Origin: Chitinophaga sp. XS-30
GTDB taxonomy: Bacteria > Bacteroidota > Bacteroidia > Chitinophagales > Chitinophagaceae
Assembly (NCBI RefSeq): GCF_008086345.1
Contig: NZ_CP043006.1
Coordinates: forward strand, 5,206,032-5,270,031
DNA: 64,000 bases
Direction of reading: 5' to 3'
Shown one piece after another: positions 50,306-59,912 of this stretch; within the stretch, counting starts at the first letter, position 1; each line of letters begins with the position of its first letter. Below the pieces are notes generated by a model, which was not told the origin of the DNA, ran no database searches, and saw nothing but the letters and a program-made list of their open reading frames with translations. A program made the translations under genes and the position numbers.

Positions 50306-51712
50306 CTATTTGCGGGCCATCTCCACCATTTGCACTACCTCTTCCGCAGCAGCTTCAGCTTTACCCGAAAACCCTGATACACTGAAACGTATCCTGCCCT
50401 TACCGTCTATAATGAACTTGGCAGGTATTCCGTTGACCTTGAACGCATCGGCAGCAAGACTGCGCTTAGTGTCCGGATCCACCGGGTCCATGTAAAGATC
50501 GAATGTATAGTTGCGCTTGCTCAGGAAATTCCTTGCATCTGTTAAAGGATCGGCAACATTTTCCCAGCAATGAATAAACAGGAATTTCACGTCCGGATCA
50601 TTGGCATACCGGTTAGCCGCTATTTGCATTGCGGGAAACGATTCCACACATGGGCCGCACCAGGTTGCCCAAAAGTCCAGTACGATCGTCTTTCCTTTAA
50701 AATCCGCCAACGAAACTTTCCTGCCGTTCACGTCTGTCACCGTAAATTCCGGCGCGGCTTCGTTGATCAGCAATGTAGCCACATGTGCCTTTATTTTATC
50801 GATAAAGTCCTGCTGCAGATCCGCTATATAAGCGTCTACGTCTTTCCCCGGATGCAAATGCGCATAAGCCTTTCTGACCTGATCGACATACCTCTGCTCA
50901 AATTTTCCCTCTTTCACGGCTTTGGACAGCACGGGCAGCGCCTCCCCGTGCCTGCCGTTCAGGCTGGACAGGAAAGCGTAGTTCTCCACCAGAACTTCAT
51001 CCTTTTCCCGGATGTTGTTGTAGGCCTCAGTGGTAAACTTGTATGCTTCATCGTTATCACCCGCTTTAAAAAGCAGTTTTGCATAGGTATTGATATAGCG
51101 GTAATACATCGTTTGAGGATCAATTTTCGTAACTGAACCCTGCGCAGGTAGTTGCTTTGTCTTTTTTACCATTTCCAGGTTCTTTGCGGCAAGATGCAAT
51201 GCGGTAGCGTTATCGAAGTCGGCGATAATATCCAGCACCTGTATCAATCCTCCTACTTTCGCCGCCGGAATCGCTATCATGTTGATATACCGCATCACGT
51301 TGGCCGTATCGGGAATCTCCGCATATTGACAGGCCACCAGCGTTTTCTCGATATCCAGATTAACTCCGGGATAATCCTTCATCATCGACCGGAGCAAACC
51401 CTCCCCTTCCTGCGCTTTGGTCAATTTCATAAAAGGCCGCAGCCGCGCCATCATGGCGGGCTGGCTTTCCGGGTACTTTTTTACGAGACGCTTGATGTAT
51501 CCAGCCCTTTTAACCGGATCTTCCGCGTAGAATTGAATCAAAATATCCAGATCTTCGGCACTGCCGTTCTCCAGGGTCTTGATTTTTGCCTGTAAAGCAG
51601 GCTGGCTCTTTTCCGCCTTCAGTGCTTCCAGCTGCGGATTTTCCCCGGATTGCTGCTGGGCCATAACGCCTGTTGATGCAAGCAACAGGACTATCACAAT
51701 TAACTTTTTCAT
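50306..51712 (-). CDS. TlpA-like thioredoxin-fold protein (WCGPC)
   Basis: 468 aa with signal peptide (IVIVLLLASTGVMAQQ). The first about 320 residues are helical and TPR-like (AYAHLHPGKDVDAYIADLQQ; DNDEAYKFTTEAYNNIREKD). The C-terminal AhpC/TSA-thioredoxin domain has the active site LDFWATWCGPCVESFPAMQ, the cis-Pro region NGIPAKFIIDGKGRIRF, and starts EFTVTDVNGRKVSLADFKGK. It should be a periplasmic thiol-disulfide oxidoreductase. It is the last of three TlpA-type genes in the SusC/SusD locus and is separated by 97 bases from the one before, so it may have its own promoter. Confidence 0.88.
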   Translation of the reverse strand: MKKLIVIVLLLASTGVMAQQQSGENPQLEALKAEKSQPALQAKIKTLENGSAEDLDILIQFYAEDPVKRAGYIKRLVKKYPESQPAMMARLRPFMKLTKAQEGEGLLRSMMKDYPGVNLDIEKTLVACQYAEIPDTANVMRYINMIAIPAAKVGGLIQVLDIIADFDNATALHLAAKNLEMVKKTKQLPAQGSVTKIDPQTMYYRYINTYAKLLFKAGDNDEAYKFTTEAYNNIREKDEVLVENYAFLSSLNGRHGEALPVLSKAVKEGKFEQRYVDQVRKAYAHLHPGKDVDAYIADLQQDFIDKIKAHVATLLINEAAPEFTVTDVNGRKVSLADFKGKTIVLDFWATWCGPCVESFPAMQIAANRYANDPDVKFLFIHCWENVADPLTDARNFLSKRNYTFDLYMDPVDPDTKRSLAADAFKVNGIPAKFIIDGKGRIRFSVSGFSGKAEAAAEEVVQMVEMARK

Positions 51713-51809
51713 GCTCAGGATGGGTTTCTTTCTATAAATTCTTTAATAATTTGTAAAGGCAAGGCAGGCCAAACAAAAGGAACCCATTTTCAGTAACTTC
51801 ATAGCGATC

Positions 51810-53135
51810 CTACCTGTTTTGATTGTTTTTGGCAACAGCATTACGTGCCTTCACAATCTCCACCATTGCTTTGAGCTTATAGTATTCCCGGTCCGTGGAA
51901 CCTGCATAACCCATCGCATAGAAACGGATATTCCCCATGGGATCGTAAATTATTTTAGTGGGTGTTCCCATGATATTGAAAGCCGTATTCGGCTCATCGC
52001 GCAATACATCCAGGGTAATCCCTCTTCTGGCGACAAATACTTTAACCGTCGGAAGCGCCTCGAACAAGTTGACAACATACAGTTGAAACGGCTCGGTTTT
52101 GTAGTCGGCCACCACACGTTCAAAACCGCTGAACGCTGCTACGCAGGGAGTGCAGCCGGTTGACCAGAAATCCAGCACCAGAATTTTTCCGGCGTGATCA
52201 GCAAACTTCACCTCCTGCTCTGCCAGGTTCGTCAAGGCAATGTCCTTCACAGGCTTGTCGGCGTTAAAAAGCGTCAGCATTTCTCCGCTGCCTGAAGGAT
52301 CAGGGAATTCTCCGGTGATGGTTTTTGTTTCCTTCGCGATATACGTTTTTTCGACTTCCTTGTAGTAATCCTGGTAAGCCTTCTCCTGCAATGATTTAAT
52401 TAACTCGTCAACACCTTTTGTGCTTCCATGCACTTTCTTGTAAATATCCTTGTACACAGCGACCATTTTGGGATTGGAATCCGCATTGCGGATGGCTTTG
52501 GTCAGTGTATCCAATGCTCTTTTGTTTTCACCGGCAGCCGATAAAATCAGGCAATAGCGGGTGAGATACTTCGATTTTGAATCCTTGAAATATTTCATTT
52601 CCCTGGTATTGTCCTTTTGCTCACCCGATCTGGCGATATTCTTCATCGCCACATCTACATTACCCAGCCTGGCATTGGCCAGGGCATTCACTTCCAGCAA
52701 CACCTGCGTCCTTCCCACCCCGTCGCTCAATACGCCTTTCTCCAGTTTCTCCAACAGGTCCCGGGAAGCCTGTTCCACAACCTTGATGTGCTTGTCCTCA
52801 TCTACCATATACTCCAGCGTATAGGTCAGATCAACGAGCTTGATGACCGAAAACTTTGGATTCGTACGCATATAATGCTCATACCGCCCGATATCGCCTT
52901 TCGTCAGCCAACCGATGGCCAGTTGCGCGCGGCATTCGTTATCCACTTCCGGCTTCAGCTTTCCCGGCAGGCTTTGCCGGATCATCTCATTATAATACCG
53001 TTCTTGCTCCCCGATGTCCGCAATAAGGTTAAAATCCTCGAAGTTGTGCTTTTTATTTGTGTGTTGTTGCGCGAAAGCTGCGCTGGAAATCAACAGTAAT
53101 ACGATTAACTTTTTCATCTTGTTATCTTTTATCAC
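51810..53135 (-). CDS. TlpA-like thioredoxin-fold protein (CTPC variant)
   Basis: 441 aa. The frame starts MIKDNKMKKLIVLLLISS; the internal ATG six codons in gives a cleaner signal peptide (MKKLIVLLLISSAAFAQ). It has the same plan as the 468-aa neighbour: a helical N-terminal two-thirds and a C-terminal thioredoxin fold. The active site reads FWSTGCTPCVAAFSGF, with Gly in place of the usual Trp before Cys and CTPC between the two Cys, a departure that would alter redox potential. The cis-Pro region is MGTPTKIIYDPMGNIRF. Four bases separate it from the 361-aa gene upstream. Probably periplasmic, redox-active on partner proteins of this locus. Confidence 0.85.
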   Translation of the reverse strand: MIKDNKMKKLIVLLLISSAAFAQQHTNKKHNFEDFNLIADIGEQERYYNEMIRQSLPGKLKPEVDNECRAQLAIGWLTKGDIGRYEHYMRTNPKFSVIKLVDLTYTLEYMVDEDKHIKVVEQASRDLLEKLEKGVLSDGVGRTQVLLEVNALANARLGNVDVAMKNIARSGEQKDNTREMKYFKDSKSKYLTRYCLILSAAGENKRALDTLTKAIRNADSNPKMVAVYKDIYKKVHGSTKGVDELIKSLQEKAYQDYYKEVEKTYIAKETKTITGEFPDPSGSGEMLTLFNADKPVKDIALTNLAEQEVKFADHAGKILVLDFWSTGCTPCVAAFSGFERVVADYKTEPFQLYVVNLFEALPTVKVFVARRGITLDVLRDEPNTAFNIMGTPTKIIYDPMGNIRFYAMGYAGSTDREYYKLKAMVEIVKARNAVAKNNQNR

Positions 53136-53138
53136 GAA

Positions 53139-54224
53139 TTATTTAATCACTTCGGCAAGTCGCTGGTGCAGATATTCATCTCTTAAATCTCTGCCAACAA
53201 TTTTGCCATCGGGGTCCACCAGCACGTTAGCTGGAATGGATGTGATGTCATACAACTCCTTCACCTCGCTTTTGAACGCCTTGAAATCACACACCTGCTT
53301 CCACGGCAATTTATCTTCAGCGATGGCTTTCAACCACCGGTCTTTGTTATCGTCCAGTGAAACGCCCAGGACCTTAAAGCCCTTGTCCCTGAACTTCTCA
53401 TATGCAGCCAGCACATTCGGATTTTCCGCCCGGCAGGGAACGCACCAGCTGGCCCAAAAATCCACCAACACGTAACTGCCCTTGTAGGAAGCCAGTGAAA
53501 CGGGGTTCCCCTCCGTGTCGTTTATGGTAAAAACAGGCGCCGTGACGGTACCCGACGTTGCCTGGATCGCCCGGTCAAGCCGCGGTTTCCAACCCAATAC
53601 CTTTTCGGAATGCTGCATTCTTTTGCTCAGGGTATTGTACATCGGTCCCACCAGCCCGGGTTGAATGGAGCTTTGCGTAAACAGGTCCATCAGGTCAACG
53701 CTGACGTAAGTATCCGGGAATCGTTTGACCATATCGGCAACCAGTTCTTCATAGAACCGCATTCCGCCGGCGGCGCTTTGCGTCTTGCTCCTGGCTACGG
53801 CTTCCTGGCTATAGGACATCCAGGCTTCCTGCTCCTTCCCGCCACCACGGTAGGATGCCATGCCAGCGGTATCGAAGGTGACATCTATCGATCCATCCAG
53901 GTAGAACAGGCCAACATTCTTCATATTATTGCCCTCTTCCCCGTCCTGACTGCGCTGGCGCGGCTCCCCTGCGGGATGGGGAATGATCAGATTCAGCTCC
54001 GCCAGTTGCGGCCTGCCGATCGTTCCCTTAAACCGGAATTTACCATCGATGATGGCGGTCGTATCCGCCGCATATTCTCCTCCTTTATCGTCGGGCGGGT
54101 AAGACATCACTGCTCTTGTGGCCTTGTGGTTGGCTGGTATTACTCCCCTGATATCGTACGCGGTCTGTGCTAGGCCGATGACCGGTATGGCAAAGGCTAT
54201 TGATAAAGCTGCCAGTCTTTTCAT
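53139..54224 (-). CDS. DUF4369/TlpA thioredoxin-fold protein (WCVPC)
   Basis: 361 aa with signal peptide (LAALSIAFAIPVIGLAQ). The N-terminal DUF4369-like beta domain (residues 22-130, YDIRGVIPANHKATRAVMSY, DGKFRFKGTIGRPQLAELNL) is followed by a linker helix and the thioredoxin domain (about 225-361) with active site VDFWASWCVPCRAENPN, FKVLGVSLDDNKDRW, and cis-Pro segment TSIPANVLVDPDGKIVGR. This two-domain plan is frequent behind SusD genes in Sphingobacteriia. It follows the susD gene by 67 bases with a strong hairpin between. Likely a periplasmic reductase of the same pathway as the two TlpA genes downstream. Confidence 0.9.
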   Translation of the reverse strand: MKRLAALSIAFAIPVIGLAQTAYDIRGVIPANHKATRAVMSYPPDDKGGEYAADTTAIIDGKFRFKGTIGRPQLAELNLIIPHPAGEPRQRSQDGEEGNNMKNVGLFYLDGSIDVTFDTAGMASYRGGGKEQEAWMSYSQEAVARSKTQSAAGGMRFYEELVADMVKRFPDTYVSVDLMDLFTQSSIQPGLVGPMYNTLSKRMQHSEKVLGWKPRLDRAIQATSGTVTAPVFTINDTEGNPVSLASYKGSYVLVDFWASWCVPCRAENPNVLAAYEKFRDKGFKVLGVSLDDNKDRWLKAIAEDKLPWKQVCDFKAFKSEVKELYDITSIPANVLVDPDGKIVGRDLRDEYLHQRLAEVIK

Positions 54225-54248
54225 GATCTTCTTTTTTTAAAGTGGTGA

Positions 54249-54271
54249 ATCGCCGCTCTTACAGCGGCGAT
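54249..54271. other. Strong hairpin between susD and the first TlpA gene
   Basis: Perfect 9-bp GC-rich stem atcgccgct / agcggcgat with a 5-base loop. No T-run follows on the minus strand (tcaccactttaaaaa), so it is not a standard terminator. It sits in the 67-base gap between susD and the DUF4369/TlpA gene and could stabilise the upstream mRNA or partly attenuate the downstream genes. Confidence 0.6.
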
Positions 54272-54291
54272 CCGGAATGGTTGTTTTATGA

Positions 54292-55776
54292 TTATGGGTT
54301 TTCTTCGAGCCCTTTACTTTCCCGGAGCATCCGTTCGCCGAATTTCAGTGCAAACCGTTTGGGATCCAGCTCATGTGTTTCCACGACATCTCCGGCTACG
54401 CCATCACTGTTGACATCCTCAATGCTGCGCACCTCGTGGGCGTAACGGACGTGATCATGATATACCGGATCTACCGACAGGCGCCTCATATCCAGCCAGC
54501 GAAGCCCCGTAAATGCGAATTCGCGGATCCTTTCGTCCAGGATATATCTAACCAGAGTTTCTTTGCTGGCGGCGGCTGCCGGCGGCACGGCGGGCGCTCC
54601 GGTGCGTTGGGCCCTGAGCAGTTCCACATCGGAAACAGCCCCGGCGAGGTCATTGGCGCGCGCCCGGCATTCTGCCCGCATCAGATACAAATCGGGTAAA
54701 GAAGGGCCAACCGGGGTCCCAAAACCAATGGGGTGCCGCATGCCCAACGGGAAGGTGGCGGACCCATTGAATTCCAGCGGATCGAACATATTGGGGCGCT
54801 TGTCCTGCGGATCAAACAGTGCGATGGTAGCCGGAGACAGCAAAAAAGCATTTGCATTCCCGCCCACATAAGACACCGCGTACACCTGGATGTTATAAAT
54901 GGTTTGGGTGTTTTCCGCCGGCTGTGGAGAACCGACCAGGAACAGCCCGAGCAACAATGGGAACCAGGTTTCGTCCGCATCCGGGTCCAGCACCTTGTTG
55001 TAGTCATATAAGGCCAGGGGAATGGTGGATTTGGGAATTTCGGCAATAGCCTCATCCAGTTGCTGCTTCGCGGCGTCGAAATTTTGCATGGCCATATAAA
55101 TACGCGCCAGGTAAAAGTGCGCCGCCAGCCTGGAGATTTTCCGCCGGTGCTCCAGCGGCCCGAGATCGGGAATCGCGTCCGTCAGATCGCTTATGATCTG
55201 TTCATAGCTTTCCTGTTTCGTCTGCCTTTTAAAATCCGTCAAAGTAACATCAGCTTTGGTGAGCCCGGGGATGCCCAATTCCGTAGCCGCCGTAGCCGGA
55301 TTGTAAGGCGTGGAAAAATCGGTCAGGAACAAGAAGTTGCAGATGGCCCTGCCGGCTTTCGCCTCGGCGAGAATCGCCTTCTTCTCCATTTCGGTGCCCC
55401 CTTGTGAATCCATCACTTCATTGATGATTTTGTTGAAAACGTACAGCCTGCGAATGTATCCTTCTTCCGAACTCATCTCTTCAGGCAGCTGGTCCGCTTC
55501 ATAAATACGTTCCGCATATTTAAACAGGCGCTGCGCGCGGAGCGTGTGCTCATTGATAAAAGGCTGCAACGCCGCTAGTTCATCGCCCATATAGACGCTT
55601 GCATTGCTTTGCGTCAGGTAATTCGTGTTCAGTATCTGCCGGTAGTCTTTCGTCATGGTAGCGATCTGCTGCCCTTTAGGCACGATCTCCAGGAACTCCT
55701 TTTTACAGGATAACTGTGGCGCGAGTACTGCAAAAAGCACCAGGCAATGAATATATCTTGGTTTGAATGTTCTCAT
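54292..55776 (-). CDS. SusD/RagB family lipoprotein of the thioredoxin locus
   Basis: 494 aa, lipobox QLSC with Cys24. SusD N-terminal pattern LEIVPKGQQIATMTKDYRQIL and C-terminal RagB segment PDLYLMRAECRARANDLAGAVSDVELLRAQRT, FAFTGLRWLDMRRLS. It should bind the ligand imported by the SusC protein, whose gene ends 12 bases before it. The N-terminal segment MGDELAALQPFINEHTL and the small size are typical of SusD proteins associated with redox/thioredoxin genes rather than with glycosidases. The ligand is unknown, perhaps peptide or a thiol compound (inference). Confidence 0.92.
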   Translation of the reverse strand: MRTFKPRYIHCLVLFAVLAPQLSCKKEFLEIVPKGQQIATMTKDYRQILNTNYLTQSNASVYMGDELAALQPFINEHTLRAQRLFKYAERIYEADQLPEEMSSEEGYIRRLYVFNKIINEVMDSQGGTEMEKKAILAEAKAGRAICNFLFLTDFSTPYNPATAATELGIPGLTKADVTLTDFKRQTKQESYEQIISDLTDAIPDLGPLEHRRKISRLAAHFYLARIYMAMQNFDAAKQQLDEAIAEIPKSTIPLALYDYNKVLDPDADETWFPLLLGLFLVGSPQPAENTQTIYNIQVYAVSYVGGNANAFLLSPATIALFDPQDKRPNMFDPLEFNGSATFPLGMRHPIGFGTPVGPSLPDLYLMRAECRARANDLAGAVSDVELLRAQRTGAPAVPPAAAASKETLVRYILDERIREFAFTGLRWLDMRRLSVDPVYHDHVRYAHEVRSIEDVNSDGVAGDVVETHELDPKRFALKFGERMLRESKGLEENP

Positions 55777-55788
55777 GATGGTAAATGA

Positions 55789-58700
55789 TTAAAATGAAAC
55801 GTGTGCTCCTACTGAAACGGTTCCCTGGGCAGGCCTTGACCGGGCCACGCCATTCTCCGGGTCGTAAAAACGGTCATTGGCCGTCCAGATCAGCAAATTG
55901 GACAGATTGAAACGCAAGGTGACTGCCTGGGCATTGACTTTCTTCACTACAAACCGGGGGAGATCATATCCCAGGCTGATATCCCTGATTTTGGCATAGG
56001 ACGCGTTCAGTACGCGGGTGTGGGCGTAGGTGTAATACCACAGGTACCGCGTGGCATTCTCGGAAGCGAGGAAGACATACCTGGGAATATCTGTCCTGCT
56101 ATCATCTCCCGGTTTCCGCCAGCGATCGTTGAATTCGGGGTTCTCGGGATCCAGTCCGTTCAGCGGGTCGCGCATCTTATAACCCAAACTGTAAATGATA
56201 TTCACGGAGAGGTTGAAGTTTTTGTACTGGAAATTGTTGGATAAGCCACCATTCCAGGGCGCCTGGGTAAGCCCGCTGTAAACGATATCCTCCGGCATTG
56301 TCACATTGGGCTCGGAGGTCAGCGATCCATCCGCGCGCCTGGCCAGCGGATCCCCTTCGCCATTCAGGCCCGCGTAGTGATAGGAATACAGTAAATTCAA
56401 CGGGCGGCCTACCATCATGGTAGCTGCCACCATTGCCGGCCCGGTAGTGGGCGGATTGATGTTCAGCCTGGTGAGCTTGTTCCGGTTATACCCGATCACC
56501 AGGCTCGTTCCCCACTGGAAATCATTCGTCTGGATGTTTATGGCATTCAGGAGCAGGTCTACCCCTTTATTCTGCAAATCGCCGAAGTTCCCGGTTACGC
56601 TGGCATAGCCGGTTAAAGGCGAAGTGAACAGCGTGCCGATGAGATCGGAGGTATGCTTGATATATGCGTCAACCGAACCTCTCAGCCGGTTATTGAAGAA
56701 AGCAAAATCGACACCTGCGTTATACACCCGCGTCCTCTCCCACGTCAGCTTGTCATTGGCGGGAACGGACAGGATCAGGCCCGCGCCTCCCACAGCATTT
56801 GCATTACTTTCCGACTCAAGAATGTCGAACGAGGCCGCCTGCCCTACGTTCGGAGCATTCCCCGTGATCCCGTAGCTGAAACGGACATCCAGCCTGTTCA
56901 GTGCCGTAAAGCCCTGCATGAACGCTTCCCAGCCTAAGGCCCATTTTCCGCCAATGCTGTACACTGGCCGGTTCTGCGCCGATTTGTCCAGCCCGAACAA
57001 GTTGCTCTGATCGATTCTCCAGCTCGCGTTCAAGGTGTATTTGGACAAATAAGTATAACCAGCCGTTGCGAAGTAAGAGGACCTTCTGCTTGCGCGCCCT
57101 TCACCACCTCCAACGTTGTAGGCAAGGCCATCAGTGCCCGTAGGCCCGGCAACGCCGGTAAAGCCCGTGGCAAGCGTGGCGAAATCCACAGGCCGCGACA
57201 CCTGCAACTGGTCATCCCAGCCGTAATACGTGGCAATGCTGTTCATCCCCTGGTGGTGCGTCGCTTCCTGTCCCGCCATGACGCTCAGCCAGTGATCTTC
57301 AAACTGCCTGGCATAAGACAACTGGTTCCGCACCGTCCAGCCCCTGTCCAGCGAGTTGGTCGTATTCAGCCTTCCGCCGAACTGCGGCAGGTAGTACACT
57401 GGCGTGGAAGCCACCGTTGGGGCCGAGGTGTACATCATCAGGTCGCGCCGCACGATCCAATTGGACTCATCCAGTACCTCCCGGTCATTAACCGATGTGA
57501 TGTTATAACCGTAGGTGCCGGTAAATTTCAAGCCGTTCAGGATGTCGATGGTACCGCCGCCCACGAGCCTGGCAGCGAGAATATTCCCGCGCTGGCTGCG
57601 CCGGCCCAGTTCGAGGAGGGGGCTGTAATCCAGGTTGACCCTGCTGCGCGCCTGGTAATCCTGCCGCATGGTTTCGCTGGGCGGCACAAATACGCCCCAG
57701 GGCGAAATGTAGTTGATATTAAGCGCATTACCGGCCGCATCGCGGTACAGCTGATAGCGCGGCGTGCCGCTCCCGCCGGAACCTTTGCTGCTGCTGGTGA
57801 TATTGGTAAGATCGGAATTCAGGTACAGCTTCACCCGCTTCCCTAAGTTCACATCATTGCGCAGATTGATTTTAAACTGGTTCATTCTTTCGCCGGGAAC
57901 ATTGGAACGGGTGCCCACATGGTTCAGCGAACCGTAGAAGGAATGTACTTTCCCTCCGCCGGAAACGGAAATCGTCTGGTTATACTCAGCGGCAGAACGC
58001 ACAAAGAAATCATCCAGCTGGCTCCAATTGTCGAGCTGCGACAAGCTGTCCAGCTTAGACTGCGCCTGCCCCGCCGTCAGCAAACCCCGTTGCTGGTCCC
58101 AGAGGACCTGTTTATGAGGCAAAAGACCAAGGGCGCTTGCGGCGGCATAGGTGGTGCCGGCGGCTTCAAGGCCAAATATCTCCTGCTGGCTGTTGATGTA
58201 CCCGCTACTGGTCCAGGCGGGCAGGTAATCCCGGCGGGGCCTTCCGTTGAAGGAATAGTAACCATCGTAATCCACCCTCAAAGCCTCGCCGGCCTTGCCT
58301 TTCCTGGTGGTAATCACGATCACGCCGTTGGCGGCCTTGGCGCCCCATATGGAAACAGACGTGGCATCTTTCAAAACGGTAATATCTTCCACGTCCTGCA
58401 TGTTCACATAATTGATATTCGGAACTTCCACATTGTCAACAACCACCAGCGGTTCCGTTGCGGCATTGATGGAAGTGGAACCGCGGATGACCATTCCTCC
58501 CGATTGCCCGCCGCTCCCGCTGGACAAACCGGGAATGAGGCCTTCGAGGCGCGAGAGCACATTGGTACTGGTGGTGCGGTTGCGCATTATTTTCAGGTCG
58601 GGCTTGGAAAACGATCCGGCGCTCCGGGAGCGGTCAATTTTCTCGTAACCTGTATTGAAAACTTCAACTTCCTGCAGCTTCCCGGTGGCCCGCTCCATTT

Positions 58701-59331
58701 TTATCGTTCCAAGATCGCGGGCAACAGCGCGTTCTACGGGATGATAACCTACGTAAGCGATGAATATGGTGGCATTGTCCTCGATGTTCCGCAGTATAAA
58801 CTCGCCTTGCTCATCCGTGGTCGTCCTGCTCCTGGACCCCCTTTCAAACACGGATGCCCCCGACATCGGCTTGCCGTTTTCATCCACCACTTTACCCCGC
58901 ACCTCGATCAGCTCCGCGACCTGCCCGCTATCAGCCGCTTCAGCCGGGGTTTTCCTGATGATCGTTACTATTTTCCCGTTGATGGTATAAGTCAGCGATA
59001 TGCCTTCAAGCACGGATCTGAGCGCTTCGTCGATATCCGCATTTTTCAGGTTTACATCGATGAACTTGCCTTTGGGAATTATTCTCCCGTCATAGAAAAA
59101 GTCATATTGGCTTTGTTTCCGGATGGCTTTTAAAACCGACGCCAGGGATGCGTTCTTCTGGTTGATGGTGATCTGCTGTCCAAAGCCCGAGGCACTCACC
59201 TGCATACATGCAATTAATAACACGGTGGTTAATCGCATAACGAGCACGATTTTAGGGCCGGGGCTGGTTGAATACCTCCGGCATCTGTTAATAATTCTAT
59301 ACATTTGTTTGGTTTGGTTGTAACACAGCAA
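55789..59331 (-). CDS. STN-SusC/RagA TonB-linked outer membrane protein
   Basis: 1180 aa. A long N-terminal leader with a possible start at codon 10 (MYRIINRCRRY, 59304) and a hydrophobic MRLTTVLLIACMQVSASGFGQ. STN domain (about residues 52-110, LASVLKAIRKQSQYDFFYDG), carboxypeptidase-regulatory-like domain (about 145-215), then a plug with FNTGYEKIDRSRSAGSFSKPD, LSRLEGLIPGLSSG, PLVVVDNVEVP and TVLKDATSVSIWGAKAANG, and a barrel ending VSVGAHVSF. The STN domain links it to the FecR/sigma pair upstream. It imports a ligand with the SusD partner and signals its presence. Confidence 0.95.
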   Translation of the reverse strand: MLCYNQTKQMYRIINRCRRYSTSPGPKIVLVMRLTTVLLIACMQVSASGFGQQITINQKNASLASVLKAIRKQSQYDFFYDGRIIPKGKFIDVNLKNADIDEALRSVLEGISLTYTINGKIVTIIRKTPAEAADSGQVAELIEVRGKVVDENGKPMSGASVFERGSRSRTTTDEQGEFILRNIEDNATIFIAYVGYHPVERAVARDLGTIKMERATGKLQEVEVFNTGYEKIDRSRSAGSFSKPDLKIMRNRTTSTNVLSRLEGLIPGLSSGSGGQSGGMVIRGSTSINAATEPLVVVDNVEVPNINYVNMQDVEDITVLKDATSVSIWGAKAANGVIVITTRKGKAGEALRVDYDGYYSFNGRPRRDYLPAWTSSGYINSQQEIFGLEAAGTTYAAASALGLLPHKQVLWDQQRGLLTAGQAQSKLDSLSQLDNWSQLDDFFVRSAAEYNQTISVSGGGKVHSFYGSLNHVGTRSNVPGERMNQFKINLRNDVNLGKRVKLYLNSDLTNITSSSKGSGGSGTPRYQLYRDAAGNALNINYISPWGVFVPPSETMRQDYQARSRVNLDYSPLLELGRRSQRGNILAARLVGGGTIDILNGLKFTGTYGYNITSVNDREVLDESNWIVRRDLMMYTSAPTVASTPVYYLPQFGGRLNTTNSLDRGWTVRNQLSYARQFEDHWLSVMAGQEATHHQGMNSIATYYGWDDQLQVSRPVDFATLATGFTGVAGPTGTDGLAYNVGGGEGRASRRSSYFATAGYTYLSKYTLNASWRIDQSNLFGLDKSAQNRPVYSIGGKWALGWEAFMQGFTALNRLDVRFSYGITGNAPNVGQAASFDILESESNANAVGGAGLILSVPANDKLTWERTRVYNAGVDFAFFNNRLRGSVDAYIKHTSDLIGTLFTSPLTGYASVTGNFGDLQNKGVDLLLNAINIQTNDFQWGTSLVIGYNRNKLTRLNINPPTTGPAMVAATMMVGRPLNLLYSYHYAGLNGEGDPLARRADGSLTSEPNVTMPEDIVYSGLTQAPWNGGLSNNFQYKNFNLSVNIIYSLGYKMRDPLNGLDPENPEFNDRWRKPGDDSRTDIPRYVFLASENATRYLWYYTYAHTRVLNASYAKIRDISLGYDLPRFVVKKVNAQAVTLRFNLSNLLIWTANDRFYDPENGVARSRPAQGTVSVGAHVSF

Positions 59332-59430
59332 TGCGCTTTTCGACCGGCTGCTTGCTGTAATTGATTTCAGTTGATTTCAGTTGATTCCAGACTAGCTAGT
59401 TCCGGCATTGTCGGGACTAGTTTTTTATAG

Positions 59431-59904
59431 CTAAGGCAATTTTTCCGCCGCTCCGGCTTCGCCCTTGTGATTGATGGCTAATGTATATTGCTTTTCAGCG
59501 GGCGGAAGGCACATTTGTTTGGTACAGGCCATGTACTTGATAGTAATGGAAACCGAAGTCGGCTTTTCGGATTTGAGTGTAATCGTTTGCGTGAAGGTCG
59601 CACCTTTTGCATAGTATGCCAATGTTTCCCCATCCTTTTGTTCCATACCCTTTTCCTGGATCTCATCCACAAACGCAACATTGTCATTCTCCCCGAAAGT
59701 GATCTCCGTGGGCAGTCCCATACCGCCGGAAGCCTGCCGGGGATATATGTGGTATGGCGCTTTCACGGTTGCCTGGAGAATAATCCGGTAAGTGAGCGGG
59801 GCAGTCTGTTCAGACCTGAACTCCCAGGATACGGGATAACTGTTTTGCGCTACAGCGAAACCCGCCAGGCAGGTAAATAATACAAACAGTGTAATTGATT
59901 TCAT
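59431..59904 (-). CDS. Stand-alone DsbD N-terminal-domain-like protein
   Basis: 157 aa with signal peptide (ITLFVLFTCLAGFAVAQ). The mature domain follows the immunoglobulin-like alpha-domain of the thiol:disulfide interchange protein DsbD: YRIILQATVKAPYHIYPRQ, GGMGLPTEITF and a late IKYMACTKQMCLPPAEKQYTL with two Cys in CX4C order, the place of the redox pair in nDsbD. The membrane and thioredoxin domains of DsbD are absent. It lies between FecR and SusC genes, in the same direction. It may pass electrons to the TlpA-type proteins downstream, which is inference. Confidence 0.8.
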   Translation of the reverse strand: MKSITLFVLFTCLAGFAVAQNSYPVSWEFRSEQTAPLTYRIILQATVKAPYHIYPRQASGGMGLPTEITFGENDNVAFVDEIQEKGMEQKDGETLAYYAKGATFTQTITLKSEKPTSVSITIKYMACTKQMCLPPAEKQYTLAINHKGEAGAAEKLP

Positions 59905-59912
59905 TTTTTGAT

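Noticed and set aside
57919..59133. 404-codon plus-strand frame opposite the STN-SusC gene
   Set aside because: Shadow frame; the minus-strand SusC domains are continuous through this stretch.
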